Origin: an uncultured Flavobacteriales bacterium
GTDB taxonomy: Bacteria > Bacteroidota > Bacteroidia > Flavobacteriales_D > Crocinitomicaceae
Direction: 5' to 3'
NCBI GenBank assembly: GCA_943789205.1
Contig: CALSTG010000001.1
Span: 858,435 to 922,434, forward strand
DNA length: 64,000 nucleotides
Shown: positions 1-8,426 of the stretch, piece after piece
Layout: every line of letters starts with the position of its first letter
Numbering within the stretch: the first letter of the stretch is position 1
Notes under the pieces: generated by a model
The model's database searches: none
What the model was told of the DNA's origin: nothing
The model's input: the letters and a program-made list of their open reading frames with translations, nothing else
Translations under genes and position numbers: made by a program

Positions 1-2480
1 CTTGTTCTTTCGGTTACTTTAATCTCAAGTTTTACCTGCTCTCTCCGTTCAGATTCTATTCTACGCTTAAAAAAAAGAAAAACAAAAATTGAAATAATCA
101 ATGCCATAATAGTCCAAAACCACCAGGTTCCCCAATATGGCGGAAGAATAGACACTTCTAAAGTTTTAGGACGAGAGCTCCATTGACCTTCTCCAAGTTT
201 TGCGTAAATCTTTAAGGTATATTGTCCAGGAGATAATGAATTAAATGTTATTTCATGGTTATTTTCAATATAACGCTCATTTGAACCAGATCCTATAAGT
301 TCGTATTTGAATTGTGTCAATTCCGGATTAGACAAATCGCTTGTTTGAAAACGAATGGTAAAGCTTCGATTGGTATAGGGGAGTTCTATAGCATTTGTCT
401 TGGCAATTGGCATTGTTAAAGGAGAACCTTTATCACCAGGTTTCAACCAAGCTCCATTTAATTTGAACTTTGTAATGATTACCTCTTGATCTGTATCTGC
501 AATATTTAAGGCATCAGGCCGAAATACATTATAACCATAAATAGAACCAAAATACAGCTCTCCATTCGAGGAGCTAAAAAAGGCATTAGAATTAAATTCA
601 TTACTAACCAACCCATGTACTTCTAAATAGGAACTTATCTCTTTAGATTTAGGATTATAGGAAGCAATCCCTTTATTTGTACTTACCCATATTCTATTGC
701 CATCATTCAAAATCCCATAAATAATATTGTTTGGGAGTCCTGATTTTTTATTCACCTTCTGAATCTCACTTGTTTGAAGGTTCACATATAACATCCCCGA
801 ACCATAAGTCCCTAGATATAGATTCCCTGCTGAATCATCGCACAATACAGTTGCATAATCTTTACAAGATTTTTGAATCTCAGCATTGATTGGGTGCGGC
901 TGGATTTTATAATTCCCCGATGCTGTTTTAACGAGTAGGTTAATACCCCCGGAACTTGTAGCGAACCATATACGATCTTTTCGGTCTTTGTAGATTACAC
1001 GACAGACTCCTGGAGATAAGGACTCATTTGGCCGATTAATGTTGTGTTCAAATCGTTTCGAATCACCTGTTCTCAAATTATATAAAAAAACAGCTCCTTT
1101 TGTTGCTAAAAGATATTCATCCTGATTCAAACTTTCAATGCCGTATAACCTATTGTATTTTGTTAAAAGAATAGGATTGACATAATTCAACCTCGTATAG
1201 CTAAAATGCGTCTTATCTTTAATATCTAATCTAAAAAGACCATCTTCAAATCCAACAAGAAGCGTCATTGAATCCATGCAATATGAAGAAAGGACATTAA
1301 AGCGCCCTTCTTTTTCTCCGGCTTTTGCCTCTTTGTTCCAACGGTTAAAATGATTGAAAAAACCAGTAGTTCTATCTAGTCTAGAAATCCCAAGGTCTGT
1401 TCCTACAAATAAATATTTCGCACTTGCATCTTCTGAAAAAGCCCAAACATTCGGAGATGGAAGACTTTTGTTAGGATTTGCCCCCGGCCCCACTCCAATA
1501 AAACCTGAATATTTGGGGTCAAAACTTGAAATGCCTCTTTCACTACCAATCCATAATTTTTGATTCCTATCTTCAAAAAGAAAGTTCAAATCATTATACA
1601 TTAGCGCGCTCTTCTGAAACATGTCCTGCGTGCTATTTATAAGCTCCCCTTTTTCATCAATAGTATAAAGCCCATTTCCTGAGGAAGCAAAGAACCATTG
1701 GCCTTGTGACAAACAAATGTCTCTTATTTTCGCAGTTCCTAGAACCGGATAATTTTGAAATTTTCTGAGCAAACATTTTGATTTTATATCTAATTGAAAA
1801 ACGCCATAATTCGAACCGATATATACGTTTTGATCAGAAGCAATACAAACATTCAAAATGGAGAAATCATCAAACCCTAACACATCCGTTCTTATGCGCT
1901 TTAAGTTGTTGGCCTCGAGGTTATGAACGTAAAGTTCCTGACTTCCCGTGTGGATAATTAAAGATTTCTGAAAATAGTTTAATGTAATGATATCTTTTGC
2001 ACTGTTACCCCAATTGAGTTTTTCAAAATTCTTTTCACGAAGATTAAATTTAAAAACACCTTGATTAATAGTACTGATCCAAATATCTTCACCTTCGCCT
2101 ACACAAACTGATGAAATGTCTAGATTTTGGTTTCCTTCGGGTGCAAAAGTCTGAAAAGATTCTTTGTCTAAATCATAAATTGTAAGGCCGTTTCTCGTTC
2201 CAAAACACAGGCTACCGTCACGAGTTTTAGCGGAGCTTGTAATGTAAGGGTTTTCTATCCCTTCATTTTCATCTGAATTAAAAATCTCAAATTTCGAACC
2301 ATCAAAACGGTTTAGACCATCCTGCGTACCAATCCACAAACTACTATTTTCATCCTGAATTATGGTGTTTACAGAGCTTTGAGAAAGACCATTGTTAATG
2401 GTGTAATTGTTAAACCGATAAACGGATTGAGCTCCAATAAAAAAAGGAATAAACGCAATGAGAAATACCAGCTTTTTCAT
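1..2480 (-). CDS. Two-component-regulator propeller sensor protein (partial, 3' end outside window)
   Basis: The frame is open from the ATG at 2478-2480 to the left edge, about 826 codons without a stop; I translated it by hand and checked the frame at three points. It starts with a signal peptide (MKKLVFLIAF...FIGAQ), then many beta-propeller repeats of the 'LWIGTQDGLNRFD' / 'IWVSTNKGIASYNP' kind, then a Y_Y_Y-type Ig-like domain (LPYTNRSFTIRFQTSD ... SLSPGQYTLKIYAK), one transmembrane helix (WWFWTIMALIISIFVFLFF) and the start of a charged helix ending 'KVTERT'. This is the periplasmic sensor architecture of hybrid histidine kinases and of related HTH or ATPase-output regulators in Bacteroidota. 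The output domain lies outside the window, so kinase versus other output is unknown. It begins 11 bases after the ferritin stop, so the two are probably co-transcribed. Confidence 0.85.
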   Translation of the reverse strand, partial: MKKLVFLIAFIPFFIGAQSVYRFNNYTINNGLSQSSVNTIIQDENSSLWIGTQDGLNRFDGSKFEIFNSDENEGIENPYITSSAKTRDGSLCFGTRNGLTIYDLDKESFQTFAPEGNQNLDISSVCVGEGEDIWISTINQGVFKFNLREKNFEKLNWGNSAKDIITLNYFQKSLIIHTGSQELYVHNLEANNLKRIRTDVLGFDDFSILNVCIASDQNVYIGSNYGVFQLDIKSKCLLRKFQNYPVLGTAKIRDICLSQGQWFFASSGNGLYTIDEKGELINSTQDMFQKSALMYNDLNFLFEDRNQKLWIGSERGISSFDPKYSGFIGVGPGANPNKSLPSPNVWAFSEDASAKYLFVGTDLGISRLDRTTGFFNHFNRWNKEAKAGEKEGRFNVLSSYCMDSMTLLVGFEDGLFRLDIKDKTHFSYTRLNYVNPILLTKYNRLYGIESLNQDEYLLATKGAVFLYNLRTGDSKRFEHNINRPNESLSPGVCRVIYKDRKDRIWFATSSGGINLLVKTASGNYKIQPHPINAEIQKSCKDYATVLCDDSAGNLYLGTYGSGMLYVNLQTSEIQKVNKKSGLPNNIIYGILNDGNRIWVSTNKGIASYNPKSKEISSYLEVHGLVSNEFNSNAFFSSSNGELYFGSIYGYNVFRPDALNIADTDQEVIITKFKLNGAWLKPGDKGSPLTMPIAKTNAIELPYTNRSFTIRFQTSDLSNPELTQFKYELIGSGSNERYIENNHEITFNSLSPGQYTLKIYAKLGEGQWSSRPKTLEVSILPPYWGTWWFWTIMALIISIFVFLFFKRRIESERREQVKLEIKVTERT

Positions 2481-2491
2481 GTGGTATTGAA

Positions 2492-3013
2492 CTATTGACC
2501 AGGATCTTCGTTGGAATTATTGACTTGAATCAAAGAGTTTTCCATATCTCTATCGAACATATACATCCCACCAGAATCTGTTCCGATTAAATTTAATTTA
2601 TCCAGAATAGTTCTTGCTAATGCCTCTTCTTCAAGCTGTTCTGAAACGTACCACTGAACAAAATTATGCGTCGTGTAATCTTTTTCTTGTAGGCAAATAT
2701 CAACTAAATTGTTGATGCTTGCAGTCACTCCAATTTCATGTTCAAGTAAAGATTCAAAAACAATTTTTAGATTTTTAAATTCATGCGGGGGCTTTTCCAA
2801 TTGAGGAACCTCTGCCCTACCACCTCGTTCGTTCACAAACTTCACGAGCTTCAACATATGAAATCGCTCTTCGTCTGAATGCGTATACATAAAGTTAGCT
2901 GTTCCATTCAAGCCATTGGACTCTGCCCATGATGCCATTGACAAATAATATTGTGACGACGATGCTTCTTTTTTTATCTGATCGTTTAATGCGGCTTCTA
3001 CTCTTTTATTCAT
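2492..3013 (-). CDS. ftnA: Ferritin (FtnA-type, non-haem)
   Basis: A 173-residue four-helix-bundle ferritin that oxidises Fe(II) and stores iron as a mineral core in a 24-subunit shell. Ferroxidase ligands are in the FtnA positions: Glu16 (KKEASSS), Glu49 and His52 (DEERFH), Glu93 (LLEHEIG), Gln126 and Glu129/Glu130 (SEQLEEE). Length and spacing match bacterial ferritins. There is no haem-binding methionine signature, so it is not a bacterioferritin. The gene lies about 100 bases after murF-alr and 11 bases before the propeller sensor. A 6-bp inverted repeat (TTAACT at 3028-3033, AGTTAA at 3043-3048) sits just upstream of the start and might be an operator, but I do not recognise it. Confidence 0.95.
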   Translation of the reverse strand: MNKRVEAALNDQIKKEASSSQYYLSMASWAESNGLNGTANFMYTHSDEERFHMLKLVKFVNERGGRAEVPQLEKPPHEFKNLKIVFESLLEHEIGVTASINNLVDICLQEKDYTTHNFVQWYVSEQLEEEALARTILDKLNLIGTDSGGMYMFDRDMENSLIQVNNSNEDPGQ

Positions 3014-3116
3014 AATCGGGTATTTAGTTAACTAACAATTTAAGTTAAGAAAAGTTATTTATTAAATTTTAAAAAAACCAAGATATCATAAGGAGCGGAT
3101 ATGGATAATTTTTGGG

Positions 3117-5393
3117 CTAAGATACGATATAATTTCTGTGTACCCTTGAAGATAATGAGGTTAAAACTTCATAGGGAATAGTATCAAGTTGTGCTGCAAA
3201 GTTCGCTAAAGTTTGATTTTTCCCGATGATTTCAACAGGTGTTCCTTCTAGAATACCCTTCCCTGTAATATCCACCATAAGCATATCCATACAAATATTT
3301 CCTAATGTTTTACATTTTACACCTTCGATAAACACATGTCCTCTGCCAGTCCCTAATGACCTTCTAAATCCATCACCATAACCCACTGGAATTACCGCTA
3401 TTTCCATATTTGCATCCGCTGTGAAAGATCGATTATATCCGATGGAATCACCACGCTTTAACGTTTTAACTTGGACCACTTCACTGCGCCATTCAATAAC
3501 GGGCTTCAACTTTTGACTAAGCTCAGTATTTGGGGTTACCCCATAAACTACCAAGCCCATCCTAACCATATCTAGGCATGCCTCTGGATAATTAATAATT
3601 GCTGCTGAATTGGCAATATGCTTAAGAAATGGATAGGGAACATAACTTGCTATTGTAGCACAAGAATGTTCAAAAACTTGCAACTGCGTTTTAGTAAAAG
3701 AACGCTCCTGACTGTTGTCAGATTCTGAAAAGTGTGAATAGACCCCTTTTAAGTAGAATTCTGGTTGAGAATTTAATACATCTATGAAACTTGGAATATC
3801 CTCAGGACTGATCCCTAATCTATGCATTCCTGAATCAATTTTCAGATGAATTGGAAATCCAACTCTATTTTTTAGAATTAAAACTTTAATAAAATCATCA
3901 AGAAGCTGCAATGAAAAAATTGAAGGTTCTAAGTCGTAAGAAATACAATCTTGAAAATCATCGGGCCCTGGGCTCATAACTAAGATTGGACAAACGACAC
4001 CACTTTTCCTAAGTGCAACGCCTTCGTCTGTATAGGCAACACCGAGATAATCAACACCTAAACCTTCAACAAAAGATGCTGTTTTTATGATTCCTGTGCC
4101 ATATGCATTCGCCTTCACCATAATGAGACTCATTGTGTTTTCGGGCAACAAGCCCTTCAATAAATGGATGTTCTTTCGAAGTGCACTTAAATCCACATTT
4201 ATTTTAGTTCGATGGTGTTTAAGTTTTAAATAATGAGCAATATTATTCATAAACGCACCTTGATTACCCTTAACCAAAACAACACTATCTTGAATGATTT
4301 CTGGATCTATTTCTAACGAATCTAAGTAGTGACAATCGATTGGGTGAAAACGATCTATTATATTCTTGATATCGTGATGAGGGGTTTGCTCTAAATCCTT
4401 TGGCAGAAATAAAACCCGTCTCTTACTTTTAGCTACTGAAATTTGGTATTGTAAAGCGGCCTCTAAAGAGTCGATATCGAGACTATAGGTATCGTTGATT
4501 ATTAACGAATCGTTGATGCCATCAAAGGTTTCTAGACGCATTACAACATCAGAAAAAGCAAATGCCTTTGGAATAGTTATTTCAAAATGGGAAGCTACCC
4601 TTTTTGAAATAGCAGCATTTTCAGCCTTTAATTTTTGACTCAATCCAACCTCGCTCGTTTGATCTTCTAGAATTACCTTTATTAATTCTTGCTCATTAGT
4701 TACAAAATTTTGGGCTTTACTATCCGCTGAGAAGACCACTTTTGAGTCTTTTAAAAAACTCTTGTACTCTTTAGCTTTATCCTTATTTGACGCAAAATTT
4801 TCATTGTACTTATCACCCACATGACCTACTATTGAATGTGTCGGTTTTATAAGTTTATTAAACAGAGTCCCATCTCCCTCGTGGGTGAGTGACGCTTCAA
4901 ATACCGCTATTTCCGCTTCTTCGTGCAAGCCGAGTACAGATAAAGCGACTCCCAATTTTGAATTGTAACTCTTTGGAGACTTAACAAGCTGGTAATTTTG
5001 TTTGAGCAAAGTCGCCAACCATTCCTTTATTGTTGTTTTTCCATGAGTGCCAATAACGGCAATGACTGGAATTTTAAATTGGCTCCTGTGCCAACTTGCA
5101 AGCTTCATGAGTGCATCCAATGGCTCATCTACTTTTAGATATGCTGCATCGGGTTGTAAAACCTCAGGCAGTTTATCAAGGACAAAAGCACGAATACCTT
5201 TTTGATATGCTTCTTCAACAAATGCAATACCATCACGGTATTTACCCTGAAGGGCAAAAAAAACCTTACCATTGCCATCGAAGATTTTCCGTGTGTCATA
5301 AACAACCCCATTTACAAAAATATCTGGTGCCAAGCTGATTGAATCAACAGCTATAATATGAGCAAATTGTTTAATCGATAGTTGAAAATTCAC
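3117..5393 (-). CDS. Bifunctional MurF ligase / alanine racemase
   Basis: A 758-residue fusion typical of Bacteroidota. The N-terminal half (about 1-395) is a Mur ligase: nucleotide loop GTHGKTT at 115-121, the SYNSKLG segment near 143, and a C-terminal Mur domain with 'VLFLPKDLEQTPHHD'. It would add D-Ala-D-Ala to the UDP-MurNAc-tripeptide. The C-terminal half (about 396-758) is a fold-type III alanine racemase making D-Ala from L-Ala, with the PLP lysine in MVKANAYGTG near 427 and the partner tyrosine in SIGYNRSF. Fusing both steps links D-Ala supply to its use. The MurF half is shorter than stand-alone MurF (about 450 residues), and many Bacteroidota also carry a separate MurF, so ligase activity is less certain than racemase activity. 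Its start overlaps the tdk stop by four bases (ATGA). Confidence 0.92.
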   Translation of the reverse strand: MNFQLSIKQFAHIIAVDSISLAPDIFVNGVVYDTRKIFDGNGKVFFALQGKYRDGIAFVEEAYQKGIRAFVLDKLPEVLQPDAAYLKVDEPLDALMKLASWHRSQFKIPVIAVIGTHGKTTIKEWLATLLKQNYQLVKSPKSYNSKLGVALSVLGLHEEAEIAVFEASLTHEGDGTLFNKLIKPTHSIVGHVGDKYNENFASNKDKAKEYKSFLKDSKVVFSADSKAQNFVTNEQELIKVILEDQTSEVGLSQKLKAENAAISKRVASHFEITIPKAFAFSDVVMRLETFDGINDSLIINDTYSLDIDSLEAALQYQISVAKSKRRVLFLPKDLEQTPHHDIKNIIDRFHPIDCHYLDSLEIDPEIIQDSVVLVKGNQGAFMNNIAHYLKLKHHRTKINVDLSALRKNIHLLKGLLPENTMSLIMVKANAYGTGIIKTASFVEGLGVDYLGVAYTDEGVALRKSGVVCPILVMSPGPDDFQDCISYDLEPSIFSLQLLDDFIKVLILKNRVGFPIHLKIDSGMHRLGISPEDIPSFIDVLNSQPEFYLKGVYSHFSESDNSQERSFTKTQLQVFEHSCATIASYVPYPFLKHIANSAAIINYPEACLDMVRMGLVVYGVTPNTELSQKLKPVIEWRSEVVQVKTLKRGDSIGYNRSFTADANMEIAVIPVGYGDGFRRSLGTGRGHVFIEGVKCKTLGNICMDMLMVDITGKGILEGTPVEIIGKNQTLANFAAQLDTIPYEVLTSLSSRVHRNYIVS

Positions 5394-5965
5394 GAAGCAG
5401 ATTTATTAAAACAAGAACGGCATAGTGGTCGATATTCTTCAACAGCACCTAACATAACTTGATCCGTATCAGAGACTAGGCGATTTGAAAATTGTGCTAA
5501 ATTACCACAAGACACACAAATGGCGTGAACCTTTGAAACGTATTCTGCCGCTGCAAGAAGTGCTGGCATCGGGCCAAACGGTGCGCCCGTATAATCCATA
5601 TCTAAACCTGCCAAAATCACTCTAATCCCCCTACCTGCAAGCTCTGATGCGACCTCTACCAAATCCGCATCAAAAAATTGAGCCTCATCAATAGCTACAA
5701 CTTTCTGATCTTTTACGGCATCTAAGATTTCTTTCGAGTCCGCTACTAAGACCGCATTAAACTCAGTACCGCGATGACTCACTACATTTTTATCACTGTA
5801 CCTGATATCTACCGATGGCTTAAATAAAATCAAATCTTGACGTGCAAATTCGGCCCGCCTGAGCCTTCTAATAAGCTCTTCAGTTTTACCTGAAAACATT
5901 GAGCCACAAATGACCTCGATCCATCCGTTAGATCTATTTTGTATTGGGAATTGCTCTAAAAACAT
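5390..5965 (-). CDS. tdk: Thymidine kinase
   Basis: A 191-residue type II thymidine kinase that phosphorylates thymidine to dTMP with ATP in the salvage pathway. Visible features are the P-loop GSMFSGKTEEL (about 21-31), the AIDEAQFFD stretch carrying the catalytic Glu, the lasso region near 'FSNRLVSDTDQ', and two CxxC pairs (CVSCG and CRSCF) that bind the structural zinc. Length is normal. The stop codon overlaps the murF-alr start, so the two are translationally coupled. A short inverted repeat (TGACC-AATA-GGTCA, 5994-6007) lies about 30 bases upstream of the start; its meaning is unknown. Confidence 0.95.
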   Translation of the reverse strand: MFLEQFPIQNRSNGWIEVICGSMFSGKTEELIRRLRRAEFARQDLILFKPSVDIRYSDKNVVSHRGTEFNAVLVADSKEILDAVKDQKVVAIDEAQFFDADLVEVASELAGRGIRVILAGLDMDYTGAPFGPMPALLAAAEYVSKVHAICVSCGNLAQFSNRLVSDTDQVMLGAVEEYRPLCRSCFNKSAS

Positions 5966-6126
5966 ATGTCTTTATTTAGTCTATCGAGACACATGACCAA
6001 TAGGTCACATTAAACACAATAGATAAGGAACAAGATAACAACTTTTAGATAAAAAACGGCTTTGGAATCTGTCAAAAAGAAAGACTTTTTAATGTAAATT
6101 AGATGAAATAAGATTTGGTATTTATT

Positions 6127-7428
6127 ATGAAGATGTTGTTATCCATTTTATGTCTTGCTCTTGGAACTTTCAGTAGCGCACAAAACAATTTTGACTTTAA
6201 AAAATTTACAGAAACCATGTGTTCTCCTGAATTCCATGGAAGAGGATATGTGAATTCCGGAGATTCAATAGCCGCAGAATATATTGCAGATCAAATGACT
6301 CTCTTGGGAATTGATTCCATTCAGTCAGGCTATTTTCAACCTTTTCTATTAAACGTGAACACTTTTCCTGATAGCTGCTCAATTCAAATAAACAATAAGC
6401 TCCTTAAGCCAGGGTTAGAATATATCGTCGGACCAGCTTCAAATGGGACTTGTAAAGATGCAAACTGCAAACAAGCCATAACCTTTGATGCGAAACATAT
6501 AAAGGTATTGAATATGCAGCAGCTTATTGAAGAAGATAGGACCGCTATTGAAAGAATAAATTATGAAAAGGGGACGATTTACATTATAGATAATAATGTT
6601 GTCCAAGACAGCAACGCAATTTATGTTCATTATCTGGCCGAGAACATTTCAAAATATTACGATGTAATAGAATTAGTGAATACTAAATTCACCTGGTCTT
6701 TGCGCTCTGCATCAAATGATGGATTATATATTCAAATGAAAAAAACCACTTTCGACGCCTTGTATTCAGAGCAAATGAATATTAAAATCAACATACACAA
6801 TGTTCAGATACCGAATTACATCGCTCGAAACGTTATTGGTCAAGTCAAAGCGAAAAAGAAAACCAAAGGCACGATAATGCTCACGGCTCATTACGACCAC
6901 CTGGGAAGAATGGGCTCTGAGACCTACTTCCCCGGTGCAAATGACAATGCTAGTGGTGTTGCAATGTTGCTTGATTTAGGACAGAAGTTGAAGGCCAAAC
7001 CGCTAAGAAACTACGATGTTATATGCGTTGCTTTTGCAGCAGAAGAAATAGGGTTGCTAGGTTCAAAATACCTTTCAGAACACCCTTTATTTCCATTGAA
7101 TACAATCAAATTTCAGTTAAATCTTGACATCATGGGTAGTGGTGAGGCAGGTATAACCGCTGTAAATGGTTCAGAATTTAAAAGAGAATTCAAAAAGCTT
7201 TCTCGTATAAATAAACGATTAAATTCTGTTCCTAGTATCAAAGCACGAGGTCGTGCCGCGAATTCAGACCATCATTTCTTCACAGAGAAGGGCGTTAAAG
7301 GGTTTTTCGTTTACACAAGAGGATTCAATCAAAATTACCATGACATTCATGATACCTATGAAAATCTGAGCTTCAATTCATTCAAAAATCTTTCTGAATT
7401 GTTTACAGCTTTTTTAAGAAGATTATAA
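6127..7428 (+). CDS. Exported M28-family metallopeptidase
   Basis: A zinc aminopeptidase-like protein of about 433 residues. The frame opens at a TTG at 6115, but the ATG at 6127 (or 6133) gives a clean signal peptide (MKMLLSILCLALGTFSSAQ), so I start there. The M28 di-zinc site is complete: His and Asp in TAHYDHLG, Asp in GANDNASG, the catalytic Glu pair in AAEEIGLLGS, Asp in NLDIMGSG, and the last His in NSDHHFF. Residues between about 90 and 230 form an insertion in the position where PA-type domains often sit. It is predicted to act outside the inner membrane, cleaving N-terminal residues from peptides; the substrate is unknown. Its 3' end overlaps the convergent small membrane protein gene by six bases. 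Confidence 0.9.
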   Translation: MKMLLSILCLALGTFSSAQNNFDFKKFTETMCSPEFHGRGYVNSGDSIAAEYIADQMTLLGIDSIQSGYFQPFLLNVNTFPDSCSIQINNKLLKPGLEYIVGPASNGTCKDANCKQAITFDAKHIKVLNMQQLIEEDRTAIERINYEKGTIYIIDNNVVQDSNAIYVHYLAENISKYYDVIELVNTKFTWSLRSASNDGLYIQMKKTTFDALYSEQMNIKINIHNVQIPNYIARNVIGQVKAKKKTKGTIMLTAHYDHLGRMGSETYFPGANDNASGVAMLLDLGQKLKAKPLRNYDVICVAFAAEEIGLLGSKYLSEHPLFPLNTIKFQLNLDIMGSGEAGITAVNGSEFKREFKKLSRINKRLNSVPSIKARGRAANSDHHFFTEKGVKGFFVYTRGFNQNYHDIHDTYENLSFNSFKNLSELFTAFLRRL

Positions 7429-7785
7429 TTTTCTAGATTTGGAGAGTGCTATTGCCTGAAGCACAATGAGCACAATGCACAGCATCAATGCATGAAGAAT
7501 TGGAGCCCATGACCCAATATTAAATAAAAGAATCAATTCATAAATCAAAAAAGCTAAAAACTGAAGTACTGTCATGATCATAAAATTACCCACGAAACGT
7601 TTTGGATCACTTTCTACTCTTATGTGAACAAATAACCATGAAAAAGTAAATAGAACACCTAAGAAACATACATTTAATAAGTTCACATTAAGTGACAATT
7701 TAGGAACATATATATGTACTACTGGGATTGTAAATAAAAGAAAAATATATAAGACTTTGAGGCCTTTAATTTTTTTTTGAAACAT
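7423..7785 (-). CDS. Small four-helix membrane protein next to atpZ-like gene
   Basis: A 120-residue hydrophobic protein with about four membrane helices and a basic N-terminus (MFQKKIKGLK). I do not recognise a named family from sequence. In many Flavobacteriia the order is porW, bactofilin, atpZ, a small hydrophobic protein, atpB, atpE and so on, and this gene sits in exactly the small-protein position, so it is probably the AtpI-like partner that helps assemble or supply ions to the ATP synthase c-ring. That role is inferred from position only. Its ATG lies inside the frame-corrected 3' end of the atpZ-like gene, an overlap of about 20 bases. The expected atpB does not follow; the next gene is the convergent M28 peptidase. 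Confidence 0.75.
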   Translation of the reverse strand: MFQKKIKGLKVLYIFLLFTIPVVHIYVPKLSLNVNLLNVCFLGVLFTFSWLFVHIRVESDPKRFVGNFMIMTVLQFLAFLIYELILLFNIGSWAPILHALMLCIVLIVLQAIALSKSRKL

Positions 7786-7799
7786 CGTCGTTATTCATT

Positions 7800-8015
7800 T
7801 TAATGACCTCTCGGATAATCAAGCTTAATGAACCGATTACTCCCTGTTAAAGAAAGCGCAACTGTATACCAAGGTGTTTCAGTATGGTAATAATCATCTA
7901 ACCACAAGCCTCCTTTTGTAAAAATAAAAATGATTATTCCCATTTGTATGCCCAGAGATGAAAACTTGACATACTTATTCGCTTTTCGACGAATCTTTGT
8001 GGGTTTACTCTTCAT
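7800..8015 (-). CDS. atpZ: AtpZ/AtpI-like membrane protein, apparent frameshift near 3' end
   Basis: The uninterrupted frame gives 71 residues. The N-terminal part is typical of the AtpZ/AtpI family: a basic start, then NKYVKFSSLGIQMGIIIF, WLDDYYHTETPWYTVALSLTG. After that the frame runs into an unrelated tail (SNRFIKLDYPRGH). Removing one base near 7841 (GGG A GTA) restores the family-like second helix end, VIGSLSLIIREVIKMNNDD, and a stop at 7766-7768. The corrected gene is 7766-8015, 250 bases, which is 82 codons plus a stop plus one extra base. In homologues this protein sits beside the F1Fo ATP synthase and helps c-ring assembly. Either the sequence has a one-base error, or the gene is damaged, or ribosomes shift here. 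It overlaps the bactofilin stop by 11 bases. Confidence 0.8.
   Translation of the reverse strand: MKSKPTKIRRKANKYVKFSSLGIQMGIIIFIFTKGGLWLDDYYHTETPWYTVALSLTGSNRFIKLDYPRGH
7838..7846 (-). other. Candidate one-base insertion in atpZ-like gene
   Basis: On the minus strand the codons read ACA GGG AGT AAT; dropping the A after GGG gives GGG GTA ATC and a family-consistent C-terminus. The extra base is the T at about 7841 on the plus strand. Raw reads over this point would tell sequencing error from a real mutation or from a +1 shift. Confidence 0.65.
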
Positions 8016-8418
8016 TCATTTCAAGCTCAGACATATTACTCATGTCTGGCAATGCCGAAGACATTTTACAACTACCCTCAAAAAAAGATCCTTCGTCAAT
8101 TTTAAGCTTTAACGTCTCTATATTTCCATGAATACGTGAAGTTTCCTTAAGTGTCAGCAGATCGTCGACTTTTATTTCACCATCAATTTTACCATAAATC
8201 TCACAAGTAAGACAATTAAGATTGCCCTTAACTCTTCCTGCTACCCCAATGGTAACCTTACCTTTACAAGTAATATTCCCTTGAATTTCTCCTTCAATAT
8301 GAATATTATGATCAGTTACCAAATCGCCAAGAAGTTTAGTCCCAGCAATAATTAAATTCGTTTCCTGTCCGTATGAATTTTCCATAGTTGTGTTTTCTAA
8401 TTCTTTCTTCTTAAACAT
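8005..8418 (-). CDS. Bactofilin (polymer-forming cytoskeletal protein)
   Basis: A 137-residue protein with the DUF583 right-handed beta-helix of bactofilins: regular short repeats around 'LIAGTKLLGDLVTDHNIHIEG', 'GNITCKGKVTIGVAGRVKG', 'GKIDGEIKVDDLLTL', with disordered ends. Bactofilins polymerise without nucleotides into membrane-associated filaments that place cell-envelope enzymes. Position between porW and the atpZ-like gene is conserved in Flavobacteriia as I recall it. The start lies 8 bases after the porW stop, so it is likely in the same transcript, and its stop overlaps the start of the atpZ-like gene by 11 bases. Confidence 0.9.
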   Translation of the reverse strand: MFKKKELENTTMENSYGQETNLIIAGTKLLGDLVTDHNIHIEGEIQGNITCKGKVTIGVAGRVKGNLNCLTCEIYGKIDGEIKVDDLLTLKETSRIHGNIETLKLKIDEGSFFEGSCKMSSALPDMSNMSELEMNEE

Positions 8419-8426
8419 ACCTTAAT

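Noticed and set aside
1354..1563. Short plus-strand frame across the sensor gene
   Set aside because: The minus strand has a continuous propeller frame here.
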